Positions 1 to 31,322 of a stretch of DNA of 64,000 nt are shown in pieces; position 1 is the stretch's first letter; each line of letters starts with the position of its first letter. The stretch comes from Ianthella basta (lineage: Eukaryota > Porifera > Demospongiae > Verongiida > Ianthellidae). Both the position numbers and the translations under genes were made by a program. The stretch lies in assembly GCA_964019415.1 (NCBI GenBank), contig OZ025870.1, positions 3,155,908 to 3,219,907 on the forward strand. Direction: 5' to 3'. The notes beneath the pieces are model-generated. The model saw only the letters and a program-made list of their open reading frames with translations. It was not told the DNA's origin and made no database searches.

Positions 1-475
1 TGTTGAAACACCCTGGCCCTGTATATATCTGTTGCTTGCTTTGCTTGATCAAGTCTTCCCTGTTTACTGCATGATTCACAGAACAACAGAGAGCTTCTGC
101 AGCATTAACAATTAGCTAACCTTCTTCGTTTCTGGCTACATACGCAGATCACATGGTTATAATTGAAAACAATCTAGCTGTGTAGGGCAAAAGACAGCTT
201 AGGAGTATACTGACAGAAGTATATTAGGGCTCTTACTAGTGGTCACCTTTCGTTTTACAAATCCCATCTGCCTCAGCAATTTGTGAACCCATTCTTTGTT
301 CGGCTCAATAGCCTGCCATGCTCACAAAGTAGACTTGGGTTGTTCTTCAGCACCATCTGCTTAGCTGCAGCCTGTTCACTCTTGTTGACATTGATCATGA
401 CTCACTGCCTTCCCTCAGTTTACTATACATATGCCTGTGCACTGTTATAAAATAGGGCGTGCTTATTGCACCTGA
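1..475. other. No gene seen
   Basis: AT-rich sequence with no long open frame, no repeat I recognise and no paralogous match elsewhere in the window. The duplicated PKA unit only becomes recognisable from about 476 onward. Confidence 0.5.
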
Positions 476-640
476 AACTGGTGTGTCACTGTGAGCACGT
501 GCACTCAGTTGCAGTGTGATGTTCACCTCAACCATGCAGTACACGACATACCATTTATGTGAACAGTTTTGTAGAGACTAAGCACTTCATGGCACATTTC
601 ACTATACAGATTTGGTACACTTTTTTGAGGATTACGTGTA
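476..640 (-). mobile_element. Fragment of the minisatellite-bearing TIR element family
   Basis: This stretch matches 10246-10510 and the reverse complement of about 34380-34580, which is the right subterminal part of the complete element at 31323-34612. Shared landmarks are GTGAGCAC, GCAGTGTGATG and GACTAAGCACTTCATG. No terminus is visible, so it is a truncated piece. A similar piece stands in front of PKA copy 2, which suggests that it was carried along in the tandem duplication. Confidence 0.6.
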
Positions 641-874
641 CACGTGACACCCACAGATACGAGTCGTTTCGCAACGTAAACGTGCCTGTATAGAGCCCTG
701 CTCCGCTACTCTAGCGTTTGTTCATGATCATTTATCCATTAGCACTGTGTTGCCTGGGTGAAGTGTTGCGAAGCGCTCTGGGACGGACGGAACGGTACAT
801 TTTTTGGCCTATCCACCAACTCCCGCACAGATCGAAGGGGCTGCGACTATCGCCCGTTGTAAGGGTGGTCCTGG
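641..874 (+). promoter_or_regulatory. Putative promoter and 5'UTR of PKA copy 1
   Basis: From about 665 to the start codon the sequence is clearly related to 11035-11233 upstream of PKA copy 2. Shared words include GAGCCCTGCTCC, GAAGTG(T/C)TGCGAAGCGCTC, CTCGCCCGTTGT-like runs and TGGATGAGTATGGCGGAGGA around the start. Conservation outside the coding part points to a shared 5'UTR or core promoter. I see no confident TATA box or named transcription-factor site. Confidence 0.45.
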
Positions 875-7775
<6,901 letters not shown>

Positions 7776-8270
7776 CCACTCAGTCTCTGCTCGCACTGGT
7801 GTCTCTTTATAACTATCCACTGACTGTTGCAATGAATGTCATTGTACATGTATAATTATATGAGCTATACTAGTTTACTATCATTTCTAGTTTTATGCTA
7901 TTGATCTTCACACTTGGTCTCTCTCTCATTAAGTACACAAATTATTTTAATGTATTCTGAATGGGTACTTAAGACACATGCACTGTGTTTGTTGTGGGCT
8001 GCATGTTCACAAAGTTTGCATAAAGAAATTGGCATTTGTTCAAAAAATCATATTTGTAACGTATAATTATATAATTGTAACCTGGAGGTGGTGCTAGCTG
8101 TTAAATAGCCATAAGCCACGCTATTTAGTTCCTGCCCTAAGGTGTAACTATACAGGCACACATGCAGGTCTGATGCCCCATGACATGTCAGAGGTGGTCC
8201 ATTTCCCATGGAATCATAGTCCTGTGAATATGACAGAGGATTCCTTCAGCCATACACGTGCTGCAAAGAG

Positions 8271-8640
8271 ATGGATCTAAGTGAATCACCTACAAAGATG
8301 TTCCAAATCTGTATGACAAGAGTGCTTGCATATAGTGCATATCTGTATATGTGTTTCTTGCAATGACCTTGCTTATATCTCAGGAGACCTTTCCTAGCTC
8401 TGCATCCATTTGTAGCTAGCCAAGTACACCAGATGTCAATATAATGCAACCAGATGGATGGCATAGCTAAGCAGATGGTCTCCTTTAAATCGCCAGATTG
8501 TGACCTCTCTCTGCAATGGGTTTGCCCTTCAGATAATATCATTGACCTCAGATACTGGATGAAGAAGCTGAGGCAGTTGAAACTGTTTTATGATGAGCAT
8601 GAAAAGGATATCGAGGTAGCTCTCAAAGCTGACCTGGGAA
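8271..8640 (+). pseudogene. ALDH3 5' fragment pseudogene (copy 1)
   Basis: Homologous to exons 1-2 of the intact ALDH3 gene at 19829-20167. It begins with an ATG and MDLxExPT-like codons. The exon 1 donor is lost and the exon 2 part has a net shift of reading frame. The exon 2 tail stays recognisable: KKLRQLKLFYDEHEKDIE and ADLGK, followed by a normal donor at 8641. Nothing matching exons 3-11 follows before the TIR element at 8874. It marks the end of the first unit of the PKA-ALDH3 tandem duplication. Confidence 0.85.
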
Positions 8641-8702
8641 AGGTGAGCTGTGTGTGTGTTTGTGTGTATCTGGTGTGCATGTGTGTGTGTGGGGGGGGGG
8701 GG
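8641..8702 (+). repeat. Degenerate TG tract and G12 run
   Basis: Imperfect TG repeats start right at the donor of the ALDH3 pseudo-exon 2 and end in a run of about 12 G. The corresponding donor in the intact gene (20168) also opens into TG repeats. Confidence 0.85.
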
Positions 8703-8873
8703 CATTTGTGTCTGTGCATACAGGTGTGCATATAAGTCATATGGTTAATTGTGCATATAAGTCATAAGTCAGTTGTTTGAAAATTAGTTTGAAGGAAGTT
8801 TGGTACGTGTACAATAGGAGCTTGCAATTGTATGTAGTGCAATATACTGTACCACTGAGCCTGCTAATAATAG

Positions 8874-10078
8874 CACTGTTAAAAATGTGGTGTGACCATC
8901 ACACCAGTCAGTGCTCATACCAGGGTGTGATCAGTCACACCATTACTTTAGTGCGACGTTCATACTGACACCAGTATCCACACTGTCATGTTATTTCAGA
9001 CAGATTAAGAGACTTTGAGATAATTCATAACCAAAATGAAAGATGACAAGAGTTTATTTGGAATCCTATACAAGCTATCTAAGTACATAGCTACCCAGGA
9101 CACACCTCAATGGAGTGAAACCCAGCATACCCATTTTTGGATGTACTACTTCAGACGCCCAAAGTTTGGAGGGGATGCCGTTTTCCCCAGTGAAGTTCAC
9201 CGAAGCATCAGATGCCCTATGTTTGCAGGGGATGCTGTTTTCCCCGGTCACGTTCACCGAAGCACCAGATGCCCAATGTTTGCAGGGGATGCCATATTCC
9301 CTGGTGAGGTTGACTGGGGCACCAGATGCCCAATGTTTGCAGGGGATGCCGTATTCTCCGGTAAAGTTGACTGGGGCACCAGATGCTTAATGTTTGCAGG
9401 GGATGTTGTATTCTCCGGAGACGTTCACTGGGGCACAGATGCCCAATATTTGTAAGGGATGCTGTATTCCCCAGTGAACTTCACTGGGGCACTAGATGCC
9501 CAATGTTTGTAGGGGATACCGTATTCCCTGGTGAAGTTCACTGGGGCACCAGATGCCCAATGTTTGCAGGGGATGCTGTATTCCCTGGTGAAGTTCACTG
9601 GGGAACCAGATGCCCAATGTTTGCAGGGGATGCTGTTTTACCCGGTGAAGTTCACTGTGGCACAGATGCCCAATGTTTGTAGGGGATACCGTATTCCCCG
9701 GTGATGTTCACTGGGGCACCAGATGCCCAATGTTTGCAGGGGATGCCGTATTCCCTGGTGAAGTTGACTGGGGCACCAGATGCCCAATGTTTGCAGGGGA
9801 TGCCGTATTCCCTGGTGAAGTTGACTGGGGCACCAGATGCCCAATGTTTGCAGGGAATGCCGTATTTCCCGGTGTAGTTCACTGGGGCACCAGATGCCCA
9901 ATGTTTGCAGGGGATGCCGTATTTCCCGGTGTAGTTCACTGGGGCACCAGATGCCCAATATTTGCAGGGGATGCCGTATTTCCCATTGAAGTTCATTACA
10001 CTGCAAAGGGTGTGCTCGCTGTGGCAACCAATTCACACCTACTTTGGTTGTGATCGTCACTCCCTATTTTCAATAGTG
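8874..10078. mobile_element. TIR element carrying a 57-bp minisatellite (copy 1)
   Basis: Starts CACTGTTAAAAATGTGG and ends with the imperfect inverse ...CTATTTTCAATAGTG. Both subterminal regions contain GTGTGAYCATCAC-like words. The left roughly 270 bp match 31323-31580 and the right roughly 80 bp match about 34530-34612, which defines the element by two copies. The inside is filled by a 57-bp tandem array. No transposase frame is visible, so it is non-autonomous. No clear target-site duplication was found, so the superfamily is left open. Confidence 0.75.
9150..9996. repeat. 57-bp minisatellite, about 15 units
   Basis: Tandem units of 57 bp, recognisable by GGCACCAGATGCCCAATG, TTTGCAGGGGATGCCGTATT and GGTGAAGTTCACTGGG. 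Because 57 is divisible by three, unbroken frames appear on both strands. They are a consequence of the unit length and I do not call them genes. Confidence 0.95.
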
Positions 10079-10245
10079 GATGCAAGTCTGCAGAAGAATG
10101 AATGATAACAAACACTTTAAAGTGTTTCAATTGGCTACTATAGACCCATTTTCTTTTGAGCTTCACCCAAAGCAGTGGCACTTCAGGCATTGAAATGTGG
10201 GTTGGTATTGTAGAGGCCCATTGCCATGTCATGGAACCTCAAGAA

Positions 10246-10510
10246 TTCTTAAAATTGGTGTGAATTGGTTGTCACTGTGAGCACATGCACCCAGTTGCAG
10301 TGTGATGCTCACCTCAACCATGCAGTACACAACATTCCATTTATGTGAACAGTTTGTAAGAGACTAAGCACTTCATGGCACATTAAATTTTCATTACAGA
10401 CATAGTACACTTTTTGAGAACATGTGTATATGTTATACATAGTACATAACATACCACTGGCATGGATAGTTCGTATGTGACACAAAGTACCTAATATATG
10501 GTACATTTAA
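10246..10510 (-). mobile_element. Inverted fragment of the minisatellite-bearing TIR element
   Basis: Matches the reverse complement of the right subterminal region of the element at 31323-34612 (shared AATTGGTGTGAATTGGTTG, GCAGTGTGATG, GACTAAGCACTTCATG). It lies about 170 bp beyond the right end of copy 1 and in opposite orientation. Its relative at 476-640 precedes PKA copy 1. Confidence 0.65.
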
Positions 10511-11034
10511 CTGCACTGCACAAGTAGCATACTTAGTTTGTCAGCATGAGGAGGTCCTTCTATTGTCACAGCATTCCATCAGGCTAAGCTGTGTCCTGGG
10601 CAGCTATATACGTATATATGTATATACCTATGCACCTATACACAACCTTTCTATTATCCATATAATTATACTGAAGCACCGTAATGGGGCAAGTCCATGC
10701 AGAAGCTGGTTGCTGCTGGAAGGCCATGTTCGCTCGAATCCACAACGTTTAAATAGCTAAGCAGCTTCAGAACGACGAAATGAAGCATACTGTTACGCGC
10801 CAATCTTTTCAGCATTCAGTTCCGAATGATTATAGCGATTAAACCTCAGCGCAAGTGTGTTACTATGAGTACGATTCAGGTTCAAATCATGCAGCCACAA
10901 ACCGAACCGATGCGCTTCCGCGCTTCTGCAGTTTCAGCCGATGCGCTTCCGATCCGCTTCGGTTTGGTAGTTTCGCCCGAAACGGAAGCGCTTCGGGAGT
11001 GTCTGAGTGGCCCACCATTGAGTTATGAATCGGT

Positions 11035-11233
11035 TTCGCAGCGTAATCGTACCTACACAGAGCCCTGCTCCCTAGCTACCCTGCCTCCCTAGACTTTGTT
11101 CTTTCACTGTTGCCTGCGTGAAGTGCTGCGAAGCGCTCAGGACGGAACTCTACAGTTAGGGGCCTATCGAGGAACCAACCCTGCACAGATCGAAGGAGGC
11201 CGCGACTCTCGCCCGTTGTGAGGATAATCCTGG
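11035..11233 (+). promoter_or_regulatory. Putative promoter and 5'UTR of PKA copy 2
   Basis: Paralogous to about 665-874 upstream of PKA copy 1. Just upstream (about 10900-11020) are short GC-rich repeats built on GCTTCCG and CGCTTCGG, partly inverted (TTCGCCCGAAACGGAAGCG), that copy 1 lacks. This may give the two copies different regulation; that is inference. Confidence 0.4.
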
Positions 11234-18692
<7,459 letters not shown>

Positions 18693-19260
18693 CCACTCAG
18701 TCTCTGCTCGCACTGGTGTCTCTCCATAACTATCCACTGACTGTTGCATGTATGTCATTGTACACGCATATCATCCATACTAGTTTACTATCATTTTCTA
18801 GTTTTATGCCACCATTTGCATAACTGTACCGGTACCCATAATACGTATCTGTTATGATGCAGGTGAGTGATGAATATGCATGTGGAGAGGTCATATGTAA
18901 GTTTAAGCCACATTTTGCATGCATGGAGACTCGCAATCAAATGATATGATTGGACTATATGGTACATGAAATTGCTGGGAGGAGTGACAGCAGAACAGGT
19001 ATTAACAGAAGCTGAAAACCACCTCAACGCCGTATAAATGTTACAAGCAGTAAGCATTGTATGCCAGATCATCATACGCCATGCAGCTAGTCGTGTGTGA
19101 CTTGATTGAGTGATTGACTGACAATATAGGCATGCTAGGTTTCTGCTTCACCACTTGCTACCCATCAGAAGGTTGCTACCACTGCATAGTGGAAAATGAA
19201 AGCACACACCAATACACCTGCATGTTCCACGGTGATGCTATAATTATGCATACACACATA

Positions 19261-19338
<78 letters not shown>

Positions 19339-19828
19339 ACACACACACCGTGGCAAGATAGCCCAGCATGAGATAGTTACAGTGATCTTGTAGTAGAGCT
19401 GCTGTAGCTACATAGATAGCTATTGACTGTCTTAGGGTCAGTAAGAGTTTAATGGCAGAGGTTTAATGCTACCATCAGAGTAGGCACAGGTGTTGAAACT
19501 TGAATAAGGTGGGTACTCGCAGAAAATGGGATGGCAGGGGAGGGGAGAAGGAGGGAGGGAGGGCGAGGGGGGAAGATGAATGTCATCTACTTACCGTATT
19601 CAAATCCACACGAGACCCAAGGAAAGTCATAAACACTAGAAGTAGCGTGCCCAGGATGTGAAACATGCTAATAGATACAATTACTTAATATTTTCATACG
19701 TACTTCGTCCTAACCTTTAGCATGTTTCTACGGAGCAAGAGCTTCATTTGTTCGAATGTTCGACCGCCATCTTAAGTGTCACATGACGGGGGATTCCCTC
19801 AGCCATACGCTAGTGCCGTAGACAGAGA
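18693..19828. other. Intergenic region PKA2-ALDH3
   Basis: Contains the PKA2 3'UTR. Its first roughly 30 nt are identical to the copy 1 3'UTR. It also holds a (CA)n tract at 19252-19348 and a purine-rich GGGAGG patch near 19530-19570. No further gene seen. Confidence 0.6.
19252..19348 (+). repeat. (CA)n microsatellite, intergenic
   Basis: A CA run of about 95 bp between PKA2 and ALDH3, not attached to a splice site. Confidence 0.95.
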
Positions 19829-25813
<5,985 letters not shown>

Positions 25814-26564
25814 GGAGGAGAACACTATGCATGGGCGCAGTTTAGCCGAACACTTTGTGCATATACTTACTTTGTACCCTTACTTTGGGTCCTTGAGTGA
25901 CAAAGTGAACACTTCATGCATATACTACACTTACATATACTGTTACTTTGTACCCACTATGTATCAGCTATTATGTATAGTTATAGATTACATAATCTCT
26001 TCAGGTTGTAACTTCTGTTGTATTTTTGATCTGCTATTGCATGTGCTATATACTCTTGAGCTGGAGATTGACAATGTTGATCTCATGCACTTAGCTATAC
26101 AGGTAAGGACTGTACAAAGCAGGCTATATGTATAATAGCTTACGAATATGGACTATGTTGTATTTATGGCTGATATGTAAGGGCTTATTCTCAATGAATG
26201 CATTCTTTTGCAGAATTCAATTAACATAATTGGTAGGACATTTCAATGCATATGCATACAGTGTAATACCTCACACACGCAAAGGAACACTCGCACCACA
26301 CTCCTGGCCGTGAGGTCGATTTGCTTATAATTATATGGCCTTTGCCGTTACCATGCCAGTATTGTAGGGTATATAAAGAAAGCTATATAGCTAGCTAGGA
26401 TGCATGCATTGTGATGTATTATATGATAGCATGCCAACGGATCAGGTTACACTCGCATATGCAACCATGTATACATCTTACCATTTCCCATAATGTTATG
26501 TATTTAAATCCTTATTAATTGCTACAATAACCAAGAAATTCTCAGAGTTGTCTAATAGTATGGT
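25814..26564. other. Intergenic, no gene seen
   Basis: 3'UTR and AT-rich spacer after the ALDH3 stop. No repeats or open frames that I can support. Confidence 0.5.
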
Positions 26565-27490
26565 AGTGAAGCCATCTGAGGTTGCTATGGCAACTTCCAT
26601 CCTGCTTACCAAACATCTTCCAAAGTAAGAAGGGGTGATTTACAAATTGTTGCTCTGTTTATACTGTACGTAGCCAGTATGATGTCAGAATGATGGCTTC
26701 TCGTTAGATATTTTTGAGCCTCTATGCTAATGTCTATTATGTATCATTTGTTTATCTCCCTTCATCCCCTTTCCCTCTCCCCCCCTCCCTTCTCTCCCAC
26801 ACTCTTCGTCACCCCTTGCCCTCCCTATATACATTCAGGAGAGTTTCCGAGTGGTGACTGGAGGGAAGGATGTGGCTCAGGCAGTGCTGGAGCACCGCTT
26901 GTTGTCAACGACACTGTTCACTGTTCCTCGCTGGAGGTGAGTAGCGCGGGACAGTACTACGTAGTGAGTGGCAATTTGAGCCACTGTGAGGCAGAATGGC
27001 AGCTAGTGAATAGCATAGCAGCTGTATTGGTGTAGAGTGTAATGGGGTTGATTTGTCATGACAGCAATCTGGCCTCTTTAATAGCCATCCTCTGATCAAT
27101 AATATCTCCTCCTCCAAGGATCCTGCCATTCTCCTTATCCTCCTTTAGTTTCCTCCTCCCCCTATCCCATCATCTCTCCCTCCTCCTCATTCCCCCCCCC
27201 CCCCCCCCTCTTCCTTTCTGTGCAGTGAACACCCTCCCCTTTGGAGGTGTCAGTCACAGTGGCACTGGCTGTTACCATGGCAAACACTCGTTAGATCCCT
27301 TCTCTCACAGAAAGGCTTGTCTTGAGACAAACACTGTTTGGACTTTGCGGCAGCGTAAGTGTGTGTGTGTGTGTGTGTGCATGTTATTATTGTTATTGCA
27401 TAATAGGGAGGAAAGGAAAGGGTCTGGGCAACGCGAGACTAGTGTATGTATGATTGTAGTTCTTCAAAGTGTGGCCTCGAGGAGAAGAGC
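26565..27490 (+). pseudogene. ALDH3 pseudogene with internal deletion (copy 3)
   Basis: Contains the end of exon 3 (26565-26625), an intron-3-like spacer, then a chimeric exon (about 26841-26940): exon 4 sequence GTGACTGGAGGGAAGGATG... runs directly into exon 8 sequence ...GTTGTCAACGACACTG. Exons 5-7 are deleted. Exon 9 follows (27227-27355) with frame errors, and exon 11 (about 27460) has lost its stop (TGA to CGA). The exon 4/8 junction shares CTT, and GGAGCAC nearby, which suits a microhomology deletion. Confidence 0.9.
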
Positions 27491-27600
27491 ACATACTGGA
27501 CTGCAGTGTAGCTAAACACTGTGCATAATTCAAATTCATTAATAACATTATAAATTATAGCTATTCCTCCTATAAATGAATTCAAAACTTTACAAATTTC

Positions 27601-27825
27601 CAAGTATCAAAAGTATGTGAACTGCTACTTTGTAGCTACTCAGACTCAGTATGTACCAGTAGTGTTAGAAAACAATTTAATAACCGGTAAGCATAAAAAT
27701 GTAGTTTTTATTACAAATTTCAGTATCAAAAGCATGTGAACTGCTACTTTGTAGCTACTCAGACTCAGTATGTACCAGTAGAGTTAGAAAACATTTTAAT
27801 AACCGGTAAACATAAAAATGTAGTG
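27601..27825. repeat. Tandem duplication of about 118 bp
   Basis: Two adjacent near-identical copies sharing GTATCAAAAG, ATGTGAACTGCTACTTTG, CAGACTCAGTATGTACCAGT and ATAACCGGTAA. They lie just downstream of the 3' end of the minus-strand ROCO gene. Confidence 0.9.
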
Positions 27826-27970
27826 GCATAAACTATATTAAATTAATAGTACAAACCAAACAGTATTGTTATAACATTCTATGATTGAAAAATTAACAAG
27901 CTGTCATGATAGATACTGTATATATGTTCACACTCACAAGATATAATAATAGCTCACAAGGAAGCTATTA

Positions 27971-30900
27971 CTACTTGTGGAAGTTTTCTCTCCGCAAGCT
28001 TCTCTCCATTTCCCCATAGTCAGCTCTACCCAGTGCTGTCAGGAGAGTGGACCACGTCCTCTCCTCTCCTCCAGTGTGCCGCTCCTCTCTCAGCCAGCGC
28101 TTGAGCATGTCCTGACATGCCTGCTCACAGTCATGGTGGTTGTTCCTCGAAATAGCGTCAATGATGAAGTCCTTTACTCCCAGCGTGATGGCAAGGTTTT
28201 GCCATTTGGCTGCAACTTGAGTGACGAGCAGCTGATTCACATCATTCAGAGTGGGCACAGCTGAGGTGTCCAGGAGGGCTTGGGCACCCAAGGGGATGGA
28301 CAAGGAAGGCTGGAGTGCAGGAGTGGGAGCTGGCTGAGTGTCAACTGGCAGTGCAGCGGGAGTCAGAGGAAGGTTGGCTGGATGGTCGGTTGCTGTTACA
28401 GCCGAAGTTGCTGTAGGGTCTGTTGATGTGTTGGATGGGGGGTTGATTGAGACCAGATTCTGAGCAGACTGGCTTGATTTTGACCGTGTCCAGAGGATCC
28501 TCTCAATGTCCTCCAGAGAGGGGTTCCAACCTCCAAAGAGATCAGATGCTGGTAGTCTAGAGGCATGGCCAACTGGGCCCTTGAGTGACAAAGTGTAACC
28601 CCTGTGGTCTGCAATTGATTTTCTAATATCCTCCACAGGAAACAGCTCCTTGGGTGGAGTGGCTGTGGTATCCTCATGCAAGGCAGCCATTTTCCATGGG
28701 TGTACAATGTATGCTGCAGCTGCAAAATTGGGGGGGAGTTGATGAACCACTGAAAGGATGTCACTGATCACATTTGACAGGTAACGAAATGACTTGTCAG
28801 CTGAAATATCACTTGCACTGACAACCTGAATCACTCTGTTGTTGGTGATCTGGACAATGACATCAACACCTATTCTTGACTGCCATGCAATCCCATTCCA
28901 CCATATGCTACAGCAGTGCTTCTGGACACAATCTATTTCATGCTGTTCCACCACAAAGTGGGCAGCTAGGCGTAGGAGGATGGTCTGGAGAACATGAGCA
29001 GAAATGGAGTGCTTTATGGAGGTCCTGAGCTGCCAACATAGATAACGGGCACCCTGTTGAGGGAGGCTTTCTGATGTGGGCTGAGGAGGCTTTGCAGAGA
29101 TGAGGGCAGGGAAGAACAGCCATTCATTTCTGATTTGGCTATGGGCCAATTGGCTCACATCCACCTTCAGTACTGAAGGGTCCAAGGGAATGCAGAACTC
29201 CAAGCCAACCAGCAGCTGTTGGATGAACTCCACATCCAGCTGGTACTGAAACAGTTCAGCAAGGTGTTGAAGGTGTACAAGTCCAACCTCATTGGGGATG
29301 TCTTTGGACTGAGAGAAGAGAGTCCCATACACATCTCGGAGAATGCTGGGAAGGTCCAGCACCAGCCAGCCCTTGGGGGGATCTTCCTTATTTGGGAGAT
29401 AGAGGGCGTGGCCGGCAGCTGACAGGTCTTGACAAACCTCCTCTGGTGGTGGCATGGTCTGAGGGAGGTTGGGCCTGTTGTCCTGTATCCATTTGGAGAA
29501 CTCCTGCAGCTGCACTGCTTGGGCTTTGAAGGATAACCTGATCTGGGACAGAACCCAGGCGAGGCTGTACTGTGTGTGTGTGGCTCTCAACTCAGGAACA
29601 GGAATCTCCTCAAGGTACATGCACAGTTGGTCAATGCCCTCAGACTGTGGCCGACGGCAGTTGAGGAAGCAACTGCCAACAATCTCCAGAGGTGAATCTT
29701 CCAGATCACTCTTTATTGCCTCAATAGACCTGGACAACTTGGCGATGGCTTCATGCTTGGACTTCACCTTGTCCAGAAAGCTGCCAATGACAATCACTTG
29801 AGGAGGACTTGCAGCAGTAGCCATCAGTGCTACTGGGGTCAACCAGCGATGGAGCTGGTGCAAGACAGCCTCCTCCTCTTCTGTTGCCTTTACCACAACT
29901 AGGAGGGTCATCGATACTCCTGGCTTGCTGAGCAGTGACTCCAAGAACATCTGATGAGGGCCATGGTATTCATGCTGACCAGCAAAATCAAAGAACAGCA
30001 CTTCTCCATACCTCTGGCTTGCATGGGAAATTGGTTCAATGCCAGCTGTGCGTTTGCGAATGTCATCCACTCTCCTGAAACGATTGAAGATCTTGCCAAG
30101 AACGTAATTGCTCTTAGCTTGTAGAGCTGCAATGAGTGTGCTCTTTCCACTCTCTGCATTTCCAATGATGCAGACGGTCTTTCGAATAGTGAAGGAGAGA
30201 GCCTGCATAATTGCTTCATAGAAACCTGTTGTGGCTATATCGAGAGGTGTCTGGAAAAGTCTGTTCTTGGTTCTCACACTAGCACCACCCTCAGCCAGGA
30301 AAATACCACACTGAGTGTGGTTACAACTGGCAGCATGGTGGAGGGCTGTGAAGCCATTTGAATCTTGCATCTCAACCATTGCACCAGCCAAGATGAGTGT
30401 CTTCACAATCTCTTCGTGGCTTTTGCGTACTGAAATCATAAGAGGAGTGCATCTCTGGAAGTTGGTGCAGTTCACATTGCAGCCATTGGTGATGAGAGTA
30501 TTGGCAACAATCAAATTACCTTCACTGCAAGCCTGAAGGAGAAGCTCTTCTTGTTCCTCTTTAGAAAGACTGCTGACAGCGACAGTCTGGAGCAATGTCT
30601 CAATAACAAACATGTCACCCACAAATCTGTTAGACTTATCAAAGGCAAGATGCAGAAGGTGTTCTTGCTCATCTCTGGACAGAGTGCATATGTCACAGCC
30701 ACTCTTAAGAAGGTTATGAACAGCAGACACATCACCCTTACGGCAGGCTAGCTGAAACAACCTATTATTCTGCTCCTGTGATAACTCTTTGCATATTGCT
30801 CCAGCTTCAACAATGAACATCAACTGATCGATGATTTCTTCAGCCACTTTCTCCATACCATTGTCATGGGCTGTATCAAGTGCAGTGCACAAATCGTCTA

Positions 30901-31090
30901 CATTAAGTCTTTGTGCTGCCAACAGTGCCAAAGCAATGTCATTGTAGCCTTTCTCAATAGCAACAATTAAAAGCGAGGATTCCTTCTGCCAGCCAGTCTT
31001 GTCAAACCCGACCTCAATGCTCTCTTTAACTGCTTCCAAATCTCCACGATGAACTGCATCCTCTATCCTTGGGAGTTGCTTGTAAAACAC
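27971..31090 (-). CDS. Ankyrin-Roc-COR-Death domain protein (ROCO family), terminal exon
   Basis: One uninterrupted exon of about 1039 codons. Residues 1-290 contain degenerate then good ankyrin repeats (CTPLMISVRKSHEEIVKTLI, GFTALHHAASCNH). A Roc-like GTPase follows: P-loop GNAESGKS at about 310, switch II DFAGQHEYHGPH at about 368, and GSFLDK as a G4-like motif. A COR-like region covers about 470-800. After a Pro/Thr-rich linker a Death domain closes the protein at about 935-1025 (W..LAITLGV, CEQAC..ML..WL). This order matches the C-terminal half of DAPK1 without its kinase. The frame continues 13 codons upstream to an ATG at 31129, but a good acceptor (CTTCAG) precedes GTGTTTTAC at 31090, so this is probably a 3'-terminal exon. 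The phase-0 acceptor is compatible with the phase-0 donor at 37338. Confidence 0.85.
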   Translation of the reverse strand: MFYKQLPRIEDAVHRGDLEAVKESIEVGFDKTGWQKESSLLIVAIEKGYNDIALALLAAQRLNVDDLCTALDTAHDNGMEKVAEEIIDQLMFIVEAGAICKELSQEQNNRLFQLACRKGDVSAVHNLLKSGCDICTLSRDEQEHLLHLAFDKSNRFVGDMFVIETLLQTVAVSSLSKEEQEELLLQACSEGNLIVANTLITNGCNVNCTNFQRCTPLMISVRKSHEEIVKTLILAGAMVEMQDSNGFTALHHAASCNHTQCGIFLAEGGASVRTKNRLFQTPLDIATTGFYEAIMQALSFTIRKTVCIIGNAESGKSTLIAALQAKSNYVLGKIFNRFRRVDDIRKRTAGIEPISHASQRYGEVLFFDFAGQHEYHGPHQMFLESLLSKPGVSMTLLVVVKATEEEEAVLHQLHRWLTPVALMATAASPPQVIVIGSFLDKVKSKHEAIAKLSRSIEAIKSDLEDSPLEIVGSCFLNCRRPQSEGIDQLCMYLEEIPVPELRATHTQYSLAWVLSQIRLSFKAQAVQLQEFSKWIQDNRPNLPQTMPPPEEVCQDLSAAGHALYLPNKEDPPKGWLVLDLPSILRDVYGTLFSQSKDIPNEVGLVHLQHLAELFQYQLDVEFIQQLLVGLEFCIPLDPSVLKVDVSQLAHSQIRNEWLFFPALISAKPPQPTSESLPQQGARYLCWQLRTSIKHSISAHVLQTILLRLAAHFVVEQHEIDCVQKHCCSIWWNGIAWQSRIGVDVIVQITNNRVIQVVSASDISADKSFRYLSNVISDILSVVHQLPPNFAAAAYIVHPWKMAALHEDTTATPPKELFPVEDIRKSIADHRGYTLSLKGPVGHASRLPASDLFGGWNPSLEDIERILWTRSKSSQSAQNLVSINPPSNTSTDPTATSAVTATDHPANLPLTPAALPVDTQPAPTPALQPSLSIPLGAQALLDTSAVPTLNDVNQLLVTQVAAKWQNLAITLGVKDFIIDAISRNNHHDCEQACQDMLKRWLREERHTGGEERTWSTLLTALGRADYGEMERSLRRENFHK

Positions 31091-31322
31091 CTGAAGGTAT
31101 GTAGATATACAGGAGAGATATTTCAGCAATGTAATTGCTGCAACCAGAATACAATAATCATCTACAATTTCATGGGTGCAAAGAGCTACAGTACATTCTC
31201 ATAATGATTGAGTGCAACAATCTGCTTCATGGGCATGAGCCTACATAAGTAGGTCATTGATAATTAAGGTCGAGTTCTCTTTCAGGGCCAGGTCAAGGGT
31301 CAAGGAATGTATAGTCTGTTAA

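Noticed and set aside
9150..9996. CRISPR-like or satellite array
   Set aside because: Units are contiguous 57-bp repeats without spacers, and the gene structure around is eukaryotic.
31091..31129. ATG at 31129 as the start of the ROCO protein
   Set aside because: The 13 extra codons look non-conserved and a good polypyrimidine-AG acceptor lies exactly before the first ankyrin-like residues. It is kept only as an alternative.
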